DNA of 64,000 nucleotides from Marinobacterium profundum (GCF_001528745.1 NZ_BCNS01000095.1:1-64000); one strand, 5' to 3'; shown: positions 25,417-35,065, counted from the stretch's first letter. Numbers and translations: made by a program. Notes: a model not told the origin generated them from the letters alone.

Positions 25417-27153
25417 TTAGTCGATACGTGCGCTGACGTAACGTCCGGGTGCCGGTTCAATTGCCTTGAAAGTCGCGTTGCCAAAGTCGGCCGGCGCGTC
25501 CTGCTTTTTGCCAGCGCGGCGTTTCAGCCAGTCGCCCCAGTGCGTCCACCAGGAGCCTTCCTGCTGGGTTGAGGTATCGAACCAGTGATCAGCGCTCTTG
25601 CCCTGTTCGCCGCCGGTCCAGTAGTGACGACGGTTTTTGGATGCAGGGTTGATAACGCCGGCTACGTGGCCGCTGGCGCCCAGGACGAATTCAACATTGC
25701 CCTTAAAGTTCTCTGCACCCTTGAAGGTGCCTTTCCATGGCGCTATATGGTCTTCAATGGTGGACAGGAAGTAGCAAGGGATTTTGATCTTGCGCAGGTC
25801 CACCGGTTCGCCACAGATGGTCAGGGCGTTGGGCTCGACCAGCTTGTTTTCCAGGTACATCTTGTTGATGTAGAAGGTGTACATGTTGGCTGGCAGGTTG
25901 GTGGAGTCGCTATTCCAGTAAAGAATGTCGAACGGCGGTGGCGTCTGGCCCTTGAGGTAGTTGTTGACTACATAGGACCAGATCAGGTCGTTGGAGCGCA
26001 GCATGTTGAACGAAGCCGCAAGCTCGCGGCCATTGAGAACGCCAGCGTTGTTGACCTTGTCTTCCAGGCGCTTGACCTGCTGTTCGTCGATGAAGACGCA
26101 CAGGTCGCCCGGATCGCTGAAGTCGGTCAGGGTGGTGAGGAAGGTCGCAGAGGCTACACGGTTGTCCTTGCGTGCCGCCATAACGGCCAGGGCGGTTGCC
26201 AGCAATGTACCGCCAACACACCATGCCAGAGCATTGACCTTGTCAGCGCCGCCAATATCGTGGGCCACGTCTATGGCCTTGATGACGCCCTCGCCGACGT
26301 AGTCATCCCAGCTGATGTCGCCCTGCTCGATGGAGGGGTTCAGCCAGGACACCAGGAAAACGGTCTGTCCCTGTTCGACACAGTAGCGCACAAAGGAGTT
26401 GTGCTCCTGCAAATCGAGGATATAGAACTTGTTGATGCATGGCGGCACTATCAGCAGCGGACGTTCAGTGACCTGCTCGGTCAGCGGCTTGTACTGCAGC
26501 AGCTGGAACATGTCGTTCTCGAACACGACTGAGCCTTCGCTCAGGGCAAGGTTTTCGCCCAGCACGAATGCGGATTCGTCCGTCATGGAGATGCGACCCT
26601 TGTCGATGTCGCCGAGCAGGTTTTTCAGGCCGTCGACCAGGCTCTTGCCCTTGGTTTCCAGAGCCTGCTGCAGCACTTCCGGGTTGGTGGCGGCAAAGTT
26701 GGTCGGGGACAGGGCATCAATATACTGCTTGGTGTAAAACTCCAGCTTGCGCTGTTCGGATTCCGACAGGTTGGCGTTGGACGCCATTTCATTCAGCATC
26801 TTGGAGGTCAGCAGGTATGACTGCTTGATGTAGCTGAATACCGGGTTGGCGGACCATTCTTCCGCCTGAAAGCGGCGGTCACCTCGGGTTGGCTCTACGT
26901 TGCCTGCGGCGCTGCCGGTAAACAGACTCTGCCACAGGTTCAGCTGTGCGGTCTGGTAGTCGGTGATGGCACGAATCCAGACGGTCGGATCTTCAAAAGA
27001 GCGCGTGGTGAGCTCGGTCCAGGACTGGGTGAACTGAGTAAATACGTCATCACCACCTGTGGTGTTGAACATTTCCAGGACTTTCTTCGTTTCCGTGTTC
27101 AGGTAGTCGATAAACTCCTGAGGATTCGAAAGAGGGTTGCTGTTTTTATCCAT
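25417..27153 (-). CDS. phaC: Class I poly(R)-hydroxyalkanoate synthase PhaC
   Basis: 578 aa from the ATG at 27153 (MDKNSNPLSN), with CCGGAG 12 bases upstream; an ATG at 27183 and longer frames are possible. It polymerises short-chain hydroxyacyl-CoA on granules. The N-terminal domain (to about 200) precedes an alpha/beta hydrolase core with the lipase-like box WCVGG (nucleophile C312), an aspartate in TIEDHIAPW and a histidine in GASGHVAG, the C-D-H triad. Length and N-domain mark class I. No phaA, phaB or phasin gene is adjacent. A strong terminator follows. Confidence 0.95.
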   Translation of the reverse strand: MDKNSNPLSNPQEFIDYLNTETKKVLEMFNTTGGDDVFTQFTQSWTELTTRSFEDPTVWIRAITDYQTAQLNLWQSLFTGSAAGNVEPTRGDRRFQAEEWSANPVFSYIKQSYLLTSKMLNEMASNANLSESEQRKLEFYTKQYIDALSPTNFAATNPEVLQQALETKGKSLVDGLKNLLGDIDKGRISMTDESAFVLGENLALSEGSVVFENDMFQLLQYKPLTEQVTERPLLIVPPCINKFYILDLQEHNSFVRYCVEQGQTVFLVSWLNPSIEQGDISWDDYVGEGVIKAIDVAHDIGGADKVNALAWCVGGTLLATALAVMAARKDNRVASATFLTTLTDFSDPGDLCVFIDEQQVKRLEDKVNNAGVLNGRELAASFNMLRSNDLIWSYVVNNYLKGQTPPPFDILYWNSDSTNLPANMYTFYINKMYLENKLVEPNALTICGEPVDLRKIKIPCYFLSTIEDHIAPWKGTFKGAENFKGNVEFVLGASGHVAGVINPASKNRRHYWTGGEQGKSADHWFDTSTQQEGSWWTHWGDWLKRRAGKKQDAPADFGNATFKAIEPAPGRYVSARID

Positions 27154-27335
27154 GAATACCGTTTTCTCCGGCTGGATCGACATCCGCAATGCTCGCCTTG
27201 CTGAGTCTGCTCGACAGCTTGGCAGGGGCCGATGTTGTGCATTTGCTAAACAAATGAGAAGAGCTAGCATAGCCTTGAGACAAAGGCCCTGACAACCCCT
27301 CAATGGGGTGAGGGTCTAATTTTGAAAGAATTATA

Positions 27336-27440
27336 TTGCAGGTGCGCAATGGTAATGAGAGCGGATGGGGCGGTTATTCCGTGAGCACATTGTGATTGTT
27401 ACGCCGCCATTACAGAGACGTAGCCTTAGCTGCAATTGCA
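27336..27440. promoter_or_regulatory. TGC-rich inverted repeats upstream of phaC (possible PhaR sites)
   Basis: TTGCaggtgcGCAA (27336-27349) and the palindrome TGCAATTGCA (27431-27440) lie in the 400-bp gap between phaC and the glutaredoxin gene. PhaR repressors are known to bind TGC-rich sites, and a phaR gene is in the window. The assignment to PhaR is inference. Confidence 0.35.
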
Positions 27441-27552
27441 AGGCTGTTTTGCGGCCGGGCGAGGGGCTCGCTAGAATGTTGGGCTGCGTTGCTATTAGCC
27501 TGGCAGGGAAGGGTTAATTTGGCGGCAGTGAACTAGATGGCAAGGAATCAGA

Positions 27553-27798
27553 ATGCGGCATTTTTTATTGATGAGTACCAGCGGCTGTCATCTGTGCGAT
27601 GAGGCGATTGAAATTATCGTCACCGCACTGGATCCAGCACAGCACAGTGTCGATGAAGTGGATATTGCCGACGAGGATGCTCTGGTCGAGCTCTATGGTG
27701 TGCGTATTCCGGTGTTGCTGGACGAGGCCAGCGGCGCAGAGCTTGGCTGGCCGTTTGATCGAGCGGGTTTGCTGGCGTTTATTGGGGGTCTGAGTTAG
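27553..27798 (+). CDS. Glutaredoxin-like protein (DUF836 type)
   Basis: 81 aa, thioredoxin fold. The redox pair is in STSGCHLCDEA (C12-x2-C15) and the cis-proline segment is GVRIPVLL near 50. This is the short glutaredoxin-like DUF836 family; partners are unknown. AAGGAATCAGA precedes the ATG. It is convergent with tatD. Confidence 0.88.
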   Translation: MRHFLLMSTSGCHLCDEAIEIIVTALDPAQHSVDEVDIADEDALVELYGVRIPVLLDEASGAELGWPFDRAGLLAFIGGLS

Positions 27799-27822
27799 GC
27801 GATTGGCTGCAACCAGCTGATG

Positions 27823-28611
27823 CTAGCGGTCGCTCAGATTGAAGAACGTTTGGCTGTTGGCATGTAGGCGTGCTCGCAGGGCCTCAATTGGCTCGCCGGT
27901 GGCCAGTGCCACGCGCTCGGCAATATGAGGCAGGTAGCGAGGTTCGTTGCGTCCCGATTTTGGCTTGGGACGAATGTCCCGTGGTAGCAGATAAGGTGCG
28001 TCTGTTTCCAGCAGCAAGCGGTCCGCCGGGATAGCCTTGATGAGTGGCAGCAAATGGCTGCCACGGCGTTCATCGCAGATCCAGCCGGTCAGGCCTATAT
28101 ACAGATCCAGCTCCAGGTAGCCATGCAGCTCTTCTTCGCTGCCGGTAAAGCAGTGCGCAACTGCGCGATTGAAGGAGTCCCGGTGGCGTTTGAGCATGGC
28201 GAGCTGTTGCGGGTGGGCGTCGCGCTCGTGCAGGAATAGGGGCAGGTCGGTTTCAATGGCCAGGGCTAGCTGCTGTTCGAAGGCGGCAATCTGCTCGTCC
28301 TGGCTGGAAAAGTTGCGATTGAAATCAAGCCCTGTTTCACCGATGGCGACACAGGCGTCATGGCGCGCGAGCAGGCGCAGCTGCTCGTGGGCATCATGGC
28401 TGTAGTCACTGGCATGGTGCGGGTGCACGCCTGCTGTGAAGTACAGCTGGCCCGGCCGGCTCTCGCACAATTTGCGGGCGGCATCGCTGCCCGCGACGCT
28501 GGTACCGGTCACGATCAAGGTGCTGACGCCTGCCTCGGTGGCGCGCGCCAGCACGGCATCCAGATCCTCGGCAAAGCTTCTGTCGGTGAGGTTGGCGCCA
28601 ATGTCGGTCAT
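27823..28611 (-). CDS. tatD: TatD family metal-dependent DNase
   Basis: 262 aa from the ATG at 28611; a GTG at 28623 with AGGA upstream is also plausible. TIM-barrel hydrolase with DIGANLTD, the metal-binding HPHH near 67, GETGLDFNRNFS near 96, HCFTG near 152, and LETDAPYLLPRD near 208. It matches E. coli TatD more than the YcfH or YjjV paralogues. TatD is a 3'-5' exonuclease linked to DNA repair; despite the name it is not needed for Tat export. Confidence 0.93.
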   Translation of the reverse strand: MTDIGANLTDRSFAEDLDAVLARATEAGVSTLIVTGTSVAGSDAARKLCESRPGQLYFTAGVHPHHASDYSHDAHEQLRLLARHDACVAIGETGLDFNRNFSSQDEQIAAFEQQLALAIETDLPLFLHERDAHPQQLAMLKRHRDSFNRAVAHCFTGSEEELHGYLELDLYIGLTGWICDERRGSHLLPLIKAIPADRLLLETDAPYLLPRDIRPKPKSGRNEPRYLPHIAERVALATGEPIEALRARLHANSQTFFNLSDR

Positions 28612-28758
28612 GGGTTCAAGCACGGTCTTGTTCCTGCTGTGGGCGGGGTTATGAAAGGCGGAGATCATAAGCGCAGCGGTGTGGGGGCTGCCCGGTCTTG
28701 TGTGCCGCCGGCTCCTGATTAGGTTTCGGCGGGCTTGTCACTAAAGCGGAGGCTGGCG

Positions 28759-30729
28759 TCAAAGCTTCTTGGTGCCATCGGGCTGGTACAGGGCCAGCAA
28801 AGCGGACTCGGCCGGGCTCAGCATGCGGGTGGGTTGCTGGTCACGGACATCGTAGATGACGCCAAATGCCAGTACGTTCTGCACATAGTTGCGGGTTTCA
28901 TCGAACGGAATGGTTTCTATCCAGATATCCAGCGGCAGATTGCCGCGTTCTTCCAGCCAGCGCGACACTCGGTGGGGGCCGGCATTATAGGCGGCCGTTG
29001 CGAATACCCGGTTGCCATTGAAGCGCTCCAGCATCTGGGAGAGGTAGGCGGTGCCGAGCGAGATGTTGGTTTCAGGGGTGTTCAGGTCTGTGCTGTTGCG
29101 ATAGGGCACAGTATAGCGCTTGGCCACCTGGGCGGCGGTTCTGGGCATTAGCTGCATCAGGCCGCGGGCGCCGGCGCTGGATTGTACCGAGGCCTGGAAG
29201 GCGCTTTCCTGGCGGGCAATGGACAGTGCCCAGGTGCGGTTGATGCCGCGCTCTGCGGCATACTGCTTGAACAGTGCCTTGTAGGGGTGCGGGAAGCGGA
29301 TCGCCAGGTCGTTCCAGCGATTCGAGCTGATGGCGCCACGAATGGACTGGTCATGCCAGTCCCAGCGGCTGGCAACATGGGCGGCGGCGTGGCGGTCTTC
29401 GGCATTGAGTCGGGACTGGGCGTGGTTCCACTCCGAGCGCGCCTGGTAGTTTTCCTCGAGGAAAAGCAGTTCGCGCATGCGTGCGAACGCAGGGTTTTGT
29501 TCCAGGCGATCGAGTTGCGCCTTGTCAAAACCCGCCGGCTCATCCTCCAGGTTGTAGGGGCGGTCATGCATTTCGGCGGCGAGAAAACTGTAGAAATTGC
29601 GCGACCCGATCAGTTTGGACAGGCTGTCCTCGCTATTGCTGCCCTTGCCGGTGCGGTCGATGGCCACGCTATTCCAGTAAAGCCAGCGCTCGTTGGCTTG
29701 CAGTTCTGCTGGCAGACGCTTGATCAGCTGCTGCACCCTGTTCCAGTCAAGCCGGGTGAGGGCATTGCGAATGCGCCATTCAGTAACCTCTTCCTGCTGA
29801 AAATCGGGATCCAGGCGCACCATCAGTGCCTCGTAGTCGGGCAGAAAATTCTTGCCCATGCGTACGCCGAAGTAGCGGTCCAGAGTGTCCCGGCGTTGTG
29901 CATCCACCTTGAGGCGATCGCGATCGCGTACCCAGAGCTCGAATGATTGCTCCAGATCCTTGCGCGCCAGTTGGCGGATACCATAGGCGGCAATTCGTCC
30001 GTGTAGCGGGTTGGCGGAACTCAGCAGACTGCGGTCTTTCAGGGCAGCAGGATCTGCGCTGACCTTGAGGAACAGTTCGCTGACTGATTTGTGTTCAGAT
30101 TGGGTGAGGTAGCGCTGTACGTATTTTGCCAGTGAGGTATTGCCGGCTTCAGCTGCCTTGAAAAAACGGCTCAGTGCTATATCGGAACTGAGGTTGCCGG
30201 CCTTGATCCAGCTGTCAAACAGCGGGTCGCAACTATTGGGCTGGGAAGTGCCTGCATCCCAAAGTTCCTTGGCGCCGGTGTAGGCTGTCGCGGTGTCGCC
30301 GGTATTGAGTCGTGCTGTCAGCTCCAGGCATTTGTACCTTGTGCCGCTGATCGGGTTTTGCTCCATGGCGCGCAGAAGACCGTGCCAGGCCTGCTGGCGT
30401 GCCAGCTGGTTGATCCAGCTGCGCTGCAGGCGCGATACCAGCGGTGTATCTGCGTGGCTGGCGGCAAACTGATCGATCTGACTCTGGCTGGCGCTGGCCA
30501 GGCGTCGTTCCATCTGGTCGTACTCCAGATAGGGATAAAGCGGATAGTTCTTAAGCTTGGGTGAAATGTTGTCAAAGGTTTCCCAGTCTCCAGCTGCCAC
30601 CGCCTGCCTGGCCTGTATATAGCTTGCCCGTTCGCGAGCAAAGGTATCTAGGGTGCTGGCAGCCAGTGTTGGTAGCGAAAAAGTACAGCCCAGCGTTAGC
30701 GCTGCGCACATCCTGGAGAGTGGTTTCAT
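28759..30729 (-). CDS. slt: Soluble lytic murein transglycosylase
   Basis: 656 aa periplasmic enzyme with a signal peptide (about 1-23, ending in LAAS). A long helical superhelix domain (about 30-440) precedes the lysozyme-like catalytic domain, with ARQESAFQ (catalytic Glu), SSAGARGLMQLMP and AAYNAGPHRVSRW. It cleaves peptidoglycan to 1,6-anhydromuropeptides during wall turnover. It is divergent from uup, sharing a 144-bp promoter region. Confidence 0.95.
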   Translation of the reverse strand: MKPLSRMCAALTLGCTFSLPTLAASTLDTFARERASYIQARQAVAAGDWETFDNISPKLKNYPLYPYLEYDQMERRLASASQSQIDQFAASHADTPLVSRLQRSWINQLARQQAWHGLLRAMEQNPISGTRYKCLELTARLNTGDTATAYTGAKELWDAGTSQPNSCDPLFDSWIKAGNLSSDIALSRFFKAAEAGNTSLAKYVQRYLTQSEHKSVSELFLKVSADPAALKDRSLLSSANPLHGRIAAYGIRQLARKDLEQSFELWVRDRDRLKVDAQRRDTLDRYFGVRMGKNFLPDYEALMVRLDPDFQQEEVTEWRIRNALTRLDWNRVQQLIKRLPAELQANERWLYWNSVAIDRTGKGSNSEDSLSKLIGSRNFYSFLAAEMHDRPYNLEDEPAGFDKAQLDRLEQNPAFARMRELLFLEENYQARSEWNHAQSRLNAEDRHAAAHVASRWDWHDQSIRGAISSNRWNDLAIRFPHPYKALFKQYAAERGINRTWALSIARQESAFQASVQSSAGARGLMQLMPRTAAQVAKRYTVPYRNSTDLNTPETNISLGTAYLSQMLERFNGNRVFATAAYNAGPHRVSRWLEERGNLPLDIWIETIPFDETRNYVQNVLAFGVIYDVRDQQPTRMLSPAESALLALYQPDGTKKL

Positions 30730-30873
30730 AGTTTGTTTACAGCCCTGCTTAGCCGAATTAGCCTCCAGTCTACTGGAGTCATCTGTACAAAATACAGGGG
30801 TTGAACAGTTTTCATATTTGCAGCGGAATTGCTGTAGAATGTGCGTCCCTCAAATGAGCCGAATACATACACT

Positions 30874-32757
30874 ATGCCGCTGATACGACTTGACAATATT
30901 TCCATCGCCTTTGGTACCAGGGCACTGCTGGACCAAGTCTGTTTTCAGATCGACCCTGGCGAGCGTGTTGCGCTGGTGGGGCTTAATGGCGCAGGGAAGT
31001 CGACCTTGCTGAAACTTATCGGCGGTCAGTTGCAGGCCGATGGTGGCGAGTTCTGGGTTGATCCGAGCTGTCGTGTTGCCGAACTGCCCCAGGCGCTGCC
31101 GGCGGCGGATGAGCGTGCTGTGCGGGACGTGGTGATGAGCGGCCTGGGTGAAGTCGTGGAAATGCGCCGACGCTACGAAGAACTGGTGATGGAACATGAC
31201 GAGCGCACCATGGCCAAACTCGATGTGCTGCAGCAGCAAATCGAGGCTGTGGATGGCTGGCACCTTGAGCAGAAGGTCCAGCGCGTTATGGAACGCCTGG
31301 GTCTGCCGGAAGATCGCCTTATGTCAGAGCTGTCCGGTGGCTGGCGCAGACGTGCGGCGCTCGGTGCCGCCCTGGTGCAGGAGCCTGACCTGCTGTTGCT
31401 CGACGAGCCTACCAACCATCTGGATATCGAAACCATCGAATGGATCGAGCAGCAGATGAAAGACTTCCGCGGCGGCCTGCTGTTTATTTCCCATGACCGG
31501 TCGTTGGTTGAGTCTCTGGCAACGCGCATCGTCGAAATTGATCGCGGCAAGCTGGTGTCCTTCCCTGGTAGCTACAGCCAGTACAAGGTGCGCAAGGAGC
31601 AGATGCTGAACGAAGAAGCGCGTCACAATGCCGAATTTGACAAGAAGCTGGCCCAGGAAGAAGTCTGGATTCGCCAGGGGGTCAAGGCACGCCGCACTCG
31701 TAACGAAGGCCGCGTGCGGGCGCTGGAAGCGCTGCGCAGCGAAAGATCCGAGCGGCGCAACCGTCAGGGTTCGGCCAAGTTTGGTCTGGAAACCGCTCAG
31801 CGTTCCGGCAAGCTGGTGGCAGAACTGAAGGACGTATCCCTGGGCTACGATGGTCGTACCCTGGTGGACAAGCTGTCGCTGACCATCAATCGCGGTGATC
31901 GCATTGGCCTGATCGGGCCCAACGGTATTGGCAAGAGCAGCCTGCTCAAGCTGGTGCTGGGTCAGCAGGCGCCTGATAGCGGTGTAGTGAATCAGGGTAC
32001 CAAGGTTGAAGTGGCTTATTTCGATCAGCTGCGTGGTCAGCTCGATATGGAAAAAACGGTTATCGACAACATTTCCCAGGGCCGCGAAAGCATCACTATC
32101 AATGGCAAGGACCGCCATATCATCAGCTACCTGAGCGACTTTCTGTTCGCGCCTGAGCGTGCTCGAACGCCGGTCAAGGCGCTGTCCGGCGGCGAGTGTA
32201 ACCGCGTGCTGCTGGCCAAATTGTTCAGTCAGCCAGCCAACGTGCTGGTGCTCGATGAGCCGACTAACGATCTGGATGTGGAGACTCTGGAGCTGCTGGA
32301 AGAAATTCTGCTGGAATTCACCGGTACAGTGTTGCTTGTCAGTCATGACCGTGCCTTCCTCGACAACGTCGTGACCAGCACTCTGGTCTTTGAAGGTCAG
32401 GGCAGGATCAATGAATACGTGGGTGGTTATCACGACTGGATTCGCCAAAGGCCGCAGCCAGTTGTGGCCCAGGCGTCCAAAGGCCGGGTTGAAAAACCGG
32501 TGCTGGGCAAGGAAGGGGCGCCCAAGGCTGCGCGCAAACTGAGCTACAAGGTGCAGCGCGAGCTGGACGGGCTACCGGCGCAACTGGAGGCCGCTGAGGC
32601 CAAGTTGGCTGAGCTCCAGGCCGCCATGTCGGACAGCAGTTTTTATGAGCAGGGTCAGGACAAGGTGCAGGCCGGGCTTGATGCCTTTGCGCAGCAGGAA
32701 AAAGTGGTGGAAGCGCTGATGGAGCGCTGGGTCGAACTGGAAGCAATGCAGGACTAA
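30874..32757 (+). CDS. uup: ABC-F ATPase Uup
   Basis: 627 aa from the ATG at 30874. Two ABC domains without membrane segments: Walker A GLNGAGKST near 36, signature LSGGWRRR, Walker B LLLLDEPTNHLD; then GPNGIGKSS near 348, LSGGECNR, and VLVLDEPTNDLD. A charged linker and a C-terminal coiled-coil (about 555-627) identify Uup rather than EttA. ABC-F proteins act on the ribosome; Uup also affects transposon excision precision in E. coli. Confidence 0.94.
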   Translation: MPLIRLDNISIAFGTRALLDQVCFQIDPGERVALVGLNGAGKSTLLKLIGGQLQADGGEFWVDPSCRVAELPQALPAADERAVRDVVMSGLGEVVEMRRRYEELVMEHDERTMAKLDVLQQQIEAVDGWHLEQKVQRVMERLGLPEDRLMSELSGGWRRRAALGAALVQEPDLLLLDEPTNHLDIETIEWIEQQMKDFRGGLLFISHDRSLVESLATRIVEIDRGKLVSFPGSYSQYKVRKEQMLNEEARHNAEFDKKLAQEEVWIRQGVKARRTRNEGRVRALEALRSERSERRNRQGSAKFGLETAQRSGKLVAELKDVSLGYDGRTLVDKLSLTINRGDRIGLIGPNGIGKSSLLKLVLGQQAPDSGVVNQGTKVEVAYFDQLRGQLDMEKTVIDNISQGRESITINGKDRHIISYLSDFLFAPERARTPVKALSGGECNRVLLAKLFSQPANVLVLDEPTNDLDVETLELLEEILLEFTGTVLLVSHDRAFLDNVVTSTLVFEGQGRINEYVGGYHDWIRQRPQPVVAQASKGRVEKPVLGKEGAPKAARKLSYKVQRELDGLPAQLEAAEAKLAELQAAMSDSSFYEQGQDKVQAGLDAFAQQEKVVEALMERWVELEAMQD

Positions 32758-32811
32758 AACGCTTTAGCGGCTGCTGGGCGGTCGCTGCTGAATTCTTTGG
32801 TTAAAGTGAAA

Positions 32812-32836
32812 CCGGGGCGGCGCTGGCCGGCCCCGG
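32812..32836 (-). terminator. GC-rich hairpin between uup and the Usp gene
   Basis: CCGGGGC (32812-32818) pairs with GCCCCGG (32830-32836). On the minus strand it is followed by tttcacttt, so it may end the Usp transcript. The T-run is imperfect. Confidence 0.55.
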
Positions 32837-32845
32837 GGCAAAAAC

Positions 32846-33286
32846 TTATTTGATCTGTTGCACGCGTATGGCGAGTACGTCGCAGTGGGCGCCGTGCAGT
32901 ACACCATTGGCGGTAGAGCCGAGCAGCAGCGACAGGCCGTGTCGGCCATGGCTGCCCACGATCACCAGATCGATGGAATGCTCGTCGCAGTGGCGGTGAA
33001 TTTCAGATTCAGTGTGACCGCTGACAATGAATTTGTGTGTCACCGGATGGCTGAGGCGGGCAGCAAAGCTGTCGAGCTTTACGCGGGCGTGGTCGTCTAG
33101 TTGCTCCTGAATAGTGGTCAGGTCCATGGGAACATCACCGCCGTAGGCAAAGCTCAGAGGCTCGATTACATGAATGAGGCTCAGCTCTGCGTTGTTGCGC
33201 TCGGCGATCTCACAGGTTTTGTCGATTAGCTGATCTGATTCTTCAGACAGGTCAACCGCCAGCAAGATTCGTTTATAAGCACTCAT
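32846..33286 (-). CDS. Universal stress protein (UspA family)
   Basis: 146 aa from the ATG at 33286 (MSAYKRILLAVD). A single Usp domain with the nucleotide-loop signature GSHGRHGLSLLLGSTANGV near 117 and a typical AVDLSEESDQL start. The G-x2-G-x9-G-(S/T) pattern suggests ATP binding. The role is general stress resistance, with no defined substrate. Monocistronic, convergent with uup. Confidence 0.92.
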   Translation of the reverse strand: MSAYKRILLAVDLSEESDQLIDKTCEIAERNNAELSLIHVIEPLSFAYGGDVPMDLTTIQEQLDDHARVKLDSFAARLSHPVTHKFIVSGHTESEIHRHCDEHSIDLVIVGSHGRHGLSLLLGSTANGVLHGAHCDVLAIRVQQIK

Positions 33287-33379
33287 GATCAAAAGTTTCC
33301 GTCTGGTTGCGTTAACTTGAGATTAGCATAGCGACCCGGGAATCGGGCACTCAAACATTCAGCAGGATATGCGAACCTT

Positions 33380-33889
33380 ATGTGGACCTGGGGAATAATC
33401 ATATTGATCATGCTGTCGCTCATAGGTTCCATGATGTGGGCCATGCCAACGCCGCGGGAAAAAGCTCAGGCGATGGTGCGCAGCAAGGCCCGTACTCTTG
33501 GGCTGCAGGTGCAAATGGTCAGGCTGACGGCGCCTCGTGCGACGGGCGAGGCTGAAGCCGAGGAGTATGAGCGTGCCGCTTACCGCTATCTGCGCCATGG
33601 TCTAAGCGCAGTGCAGCGCGAGCGTCTGCAGCCCTGGCAGCTGTTTCGCATCCACTCGCTGGCCAATGAGGGTTTGCCTGAAGGCTGGAGCTGGAAGCAG
33701 GGTGAGCGCATGCTGTCGCAAGAGCAGCTTGATGTTCTGGCAGAGGTGTTGCCCACGCTGCCTGTGGATGTGGTTGCGCTGGAGTCGACATCACTCTATA
33801 TCACTGCATTCTGGGGCGAGCGTGGCGGCATTGAAGGCGTTGAGAAGATTCGGGCTGCACTTCAGCGCGTCTCAGATCGGAGTTTTTGA
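33380..33889 (+). CDS. Conserved membrane-anchored protein of unknown function
   Basis: 169 aa. One N-terminal transmembrane helix (about 3-21) is followed by a positively charged stretch (MPTPREKAQAMVRSKARTLG) and a cytoplasmic domain without a motif I recognise. WSWKQGERMLSQEQL and ALESTSLYITAFWGE look like structured regions. It is followed after 6 bp by the DUF1653 gene, so the two probably form a small unit. I cannot assign a function. Confidence 0.8.
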   Translation: MWTWGIIILIMLSLIGSMMWAMPTPREKAQAMVRSKARTLGLQVQMVRLTAPRATGEAEAEEYERAAYRYLRHGLSAVQRERLQPWQLFRIHSLANEGLPEGWSWKQGERMLSQEQLDVLAEVLPTLPVDVVALESTSLYITAFWGERGGIEGVEKIRAALQRVSDRSF

Positions 33890-33895
33890 CAGGAG

Positions 33896-34132
33896 ATGAA
33901 TATGGGCAATCTGCAACAGCCGCAGCCGGGGCTCTATCGGCATTACAAGGGCAGTGAATACGAAGTGGTGGGCTGTGCTCGTCATTCGGAAACTGAAGAG
34001 TGGCTGGTCGTCTATAGGCCCTGTTACGGCGAGCGGGCGCTCTGGGTAAGGCCCCTGGCGATGTTTGTCGAAACTGTCTCGGGGCCGGCGGGTGAGCCAG
34101 TCGCGCGTTTTGCCCGTATCGATGAGGCCTGA
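33896..34132 (+). CDS. DUF1653 domain protein
   Basis: 78 aa. The whole protein is one DUF1653 domain: GLYRHYKGSEYEVVGCARHSE followed by WLVVYRPCYGERALWVRPLAMF, the characteristic pattern. It resembles a small beta-barrel; function unknown. GGAG lies just before the ATG at 33896. It follows the membrane-anchored protein gene by 6 bp. Confidence 0.88.
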   Translation: MNMGNLQQPQPGLYRHYKGSEYEVVGCARHSETEEWLVVYRPCYGERALWVRPLAMFVETVSGPAGEPVARFARIDEA

Positions 34133-34158
34133 TCGATTGATTGACGCTGTTTAGAGGC

Positions 34159-34878
34159 TCAGTCCTTGAAATAGGCCTCAAGATTGTCGGCCAGGGTGCC
34201 GTCTGAGCGTTGCGGGCGTGGCTCCAGGCTATCCAGCAGTGTCTGGATCTGGGTCAGGCGTTCCTGCTTGAACTGCTGTGGCACCATGGCGCGGGTCAGG
34301 ACCGCCTTGGCGTGTTTTAGGTGCGACAGGGCGGCGGGCTTGTCCTGAATGCCAAGGCTTTTCTGGCCCTGAGTCAGATGCGCCGTGGCAATAATTGATA
34401 CGTTCAGCCAGTGCAGCTCCTGCGCGTAACTTTTCGCAAGCGTCGGTGACAAATTTTTATTCTGAGCCATTTCGGTCAACAGCTCGCGGGCATAATTAAT
34501 GAAGATGGATGCTCGCTTGATAGCGCGGTCACTGTTTAGCGCCGCAGCTGCTGCGGTGGAGCGGTCCGCGTTCTGTTTCTGGCTGTTCAGTGTGCTCAGA
34601 AGTGGGTTGTCGGGCGTCAGGGCTGCCATTTCACTGATCAGTCCTGCAACATGGGTTTCAATGCGGTCAATAATCTCTGGCTTGCAGCTGCAGGCACGCA
34701 AAATTCCCAGGGCATTGATGCCATGCTCTGCCTGTTGGCCTAGGGACTTTACCCGCTCAGCCTGAGTGCGGGCATGTTGTTCGCGCAGGCTGATAATGTG
34801 GCTGCCAATTAGGGCCAATAGTCCGACAACGGCGATTATGATGAGTATGATGATGTTGTCGTGCAGCATGAGTGCCAT
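34159..34878 (-). CDS. Hypothetical protein with N-terminal membrane anchor
   Basis: 239 aa. A strongly hydrophobic helix (about 8-29, rich in Ile) precedes a helical, charged domain of about 200 residues with two cysteines in RACSCKPE near 62. The topology suggests a single-pass protein with a cytoplasmic helical bundle. I do not recognise the family. It is convergent with the DUF1653 gene and divergent from topA. Confidence 0.7.
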   Translation of the reverse strand: MALMLHDNIIILIIIAVVGLLALIGSHIISLREQHARTQAERVKSLGQQAEHGINALGILRACSCKPEIIDRIETHVAGLISEMAALTPDNPLLSTLNSQKQNADRSTAAAAALNSDRAIKRASIFINYARELLTEMAQNKNLSPTLAKSYAQELHWLNVSIIATAHLTQGQKSLGIQDKPAALSHLKHAKAVLTRAMVPQQFKQERLTQIQTLLDSLEPRPQRSDGTLADNLEAYFKD

Positions 34879-35065
34879 GGGGGTTGGTTATTAACTCTCT
34901 GAATTATAAAGTGTAACAGAAGCATTTTTCATCTGATGCAGCGTTCTGGCCCTATCGTGGCCAAAAAAGCAGCTTTTTCTTCGCTTTGCTTGACCCCCGC
35001 AATGTCAGCACTTATATATGCACGCTGATTCAGTTAGCCGATTCCGCGCCAAGGAACATTATTCT

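Noticed and set aside
30783-30797. CTGT-N7-ACAG between slt and uup as a LexA box
   Set aside because: The spacer is 7, not 8, bases and neither gene is a known SOS gene.
31324-32448. 374-aa open frame on the minus strand opposite uup
   Set aside because: Antisense of the ABC-F gene, no domain, no ribosome site.
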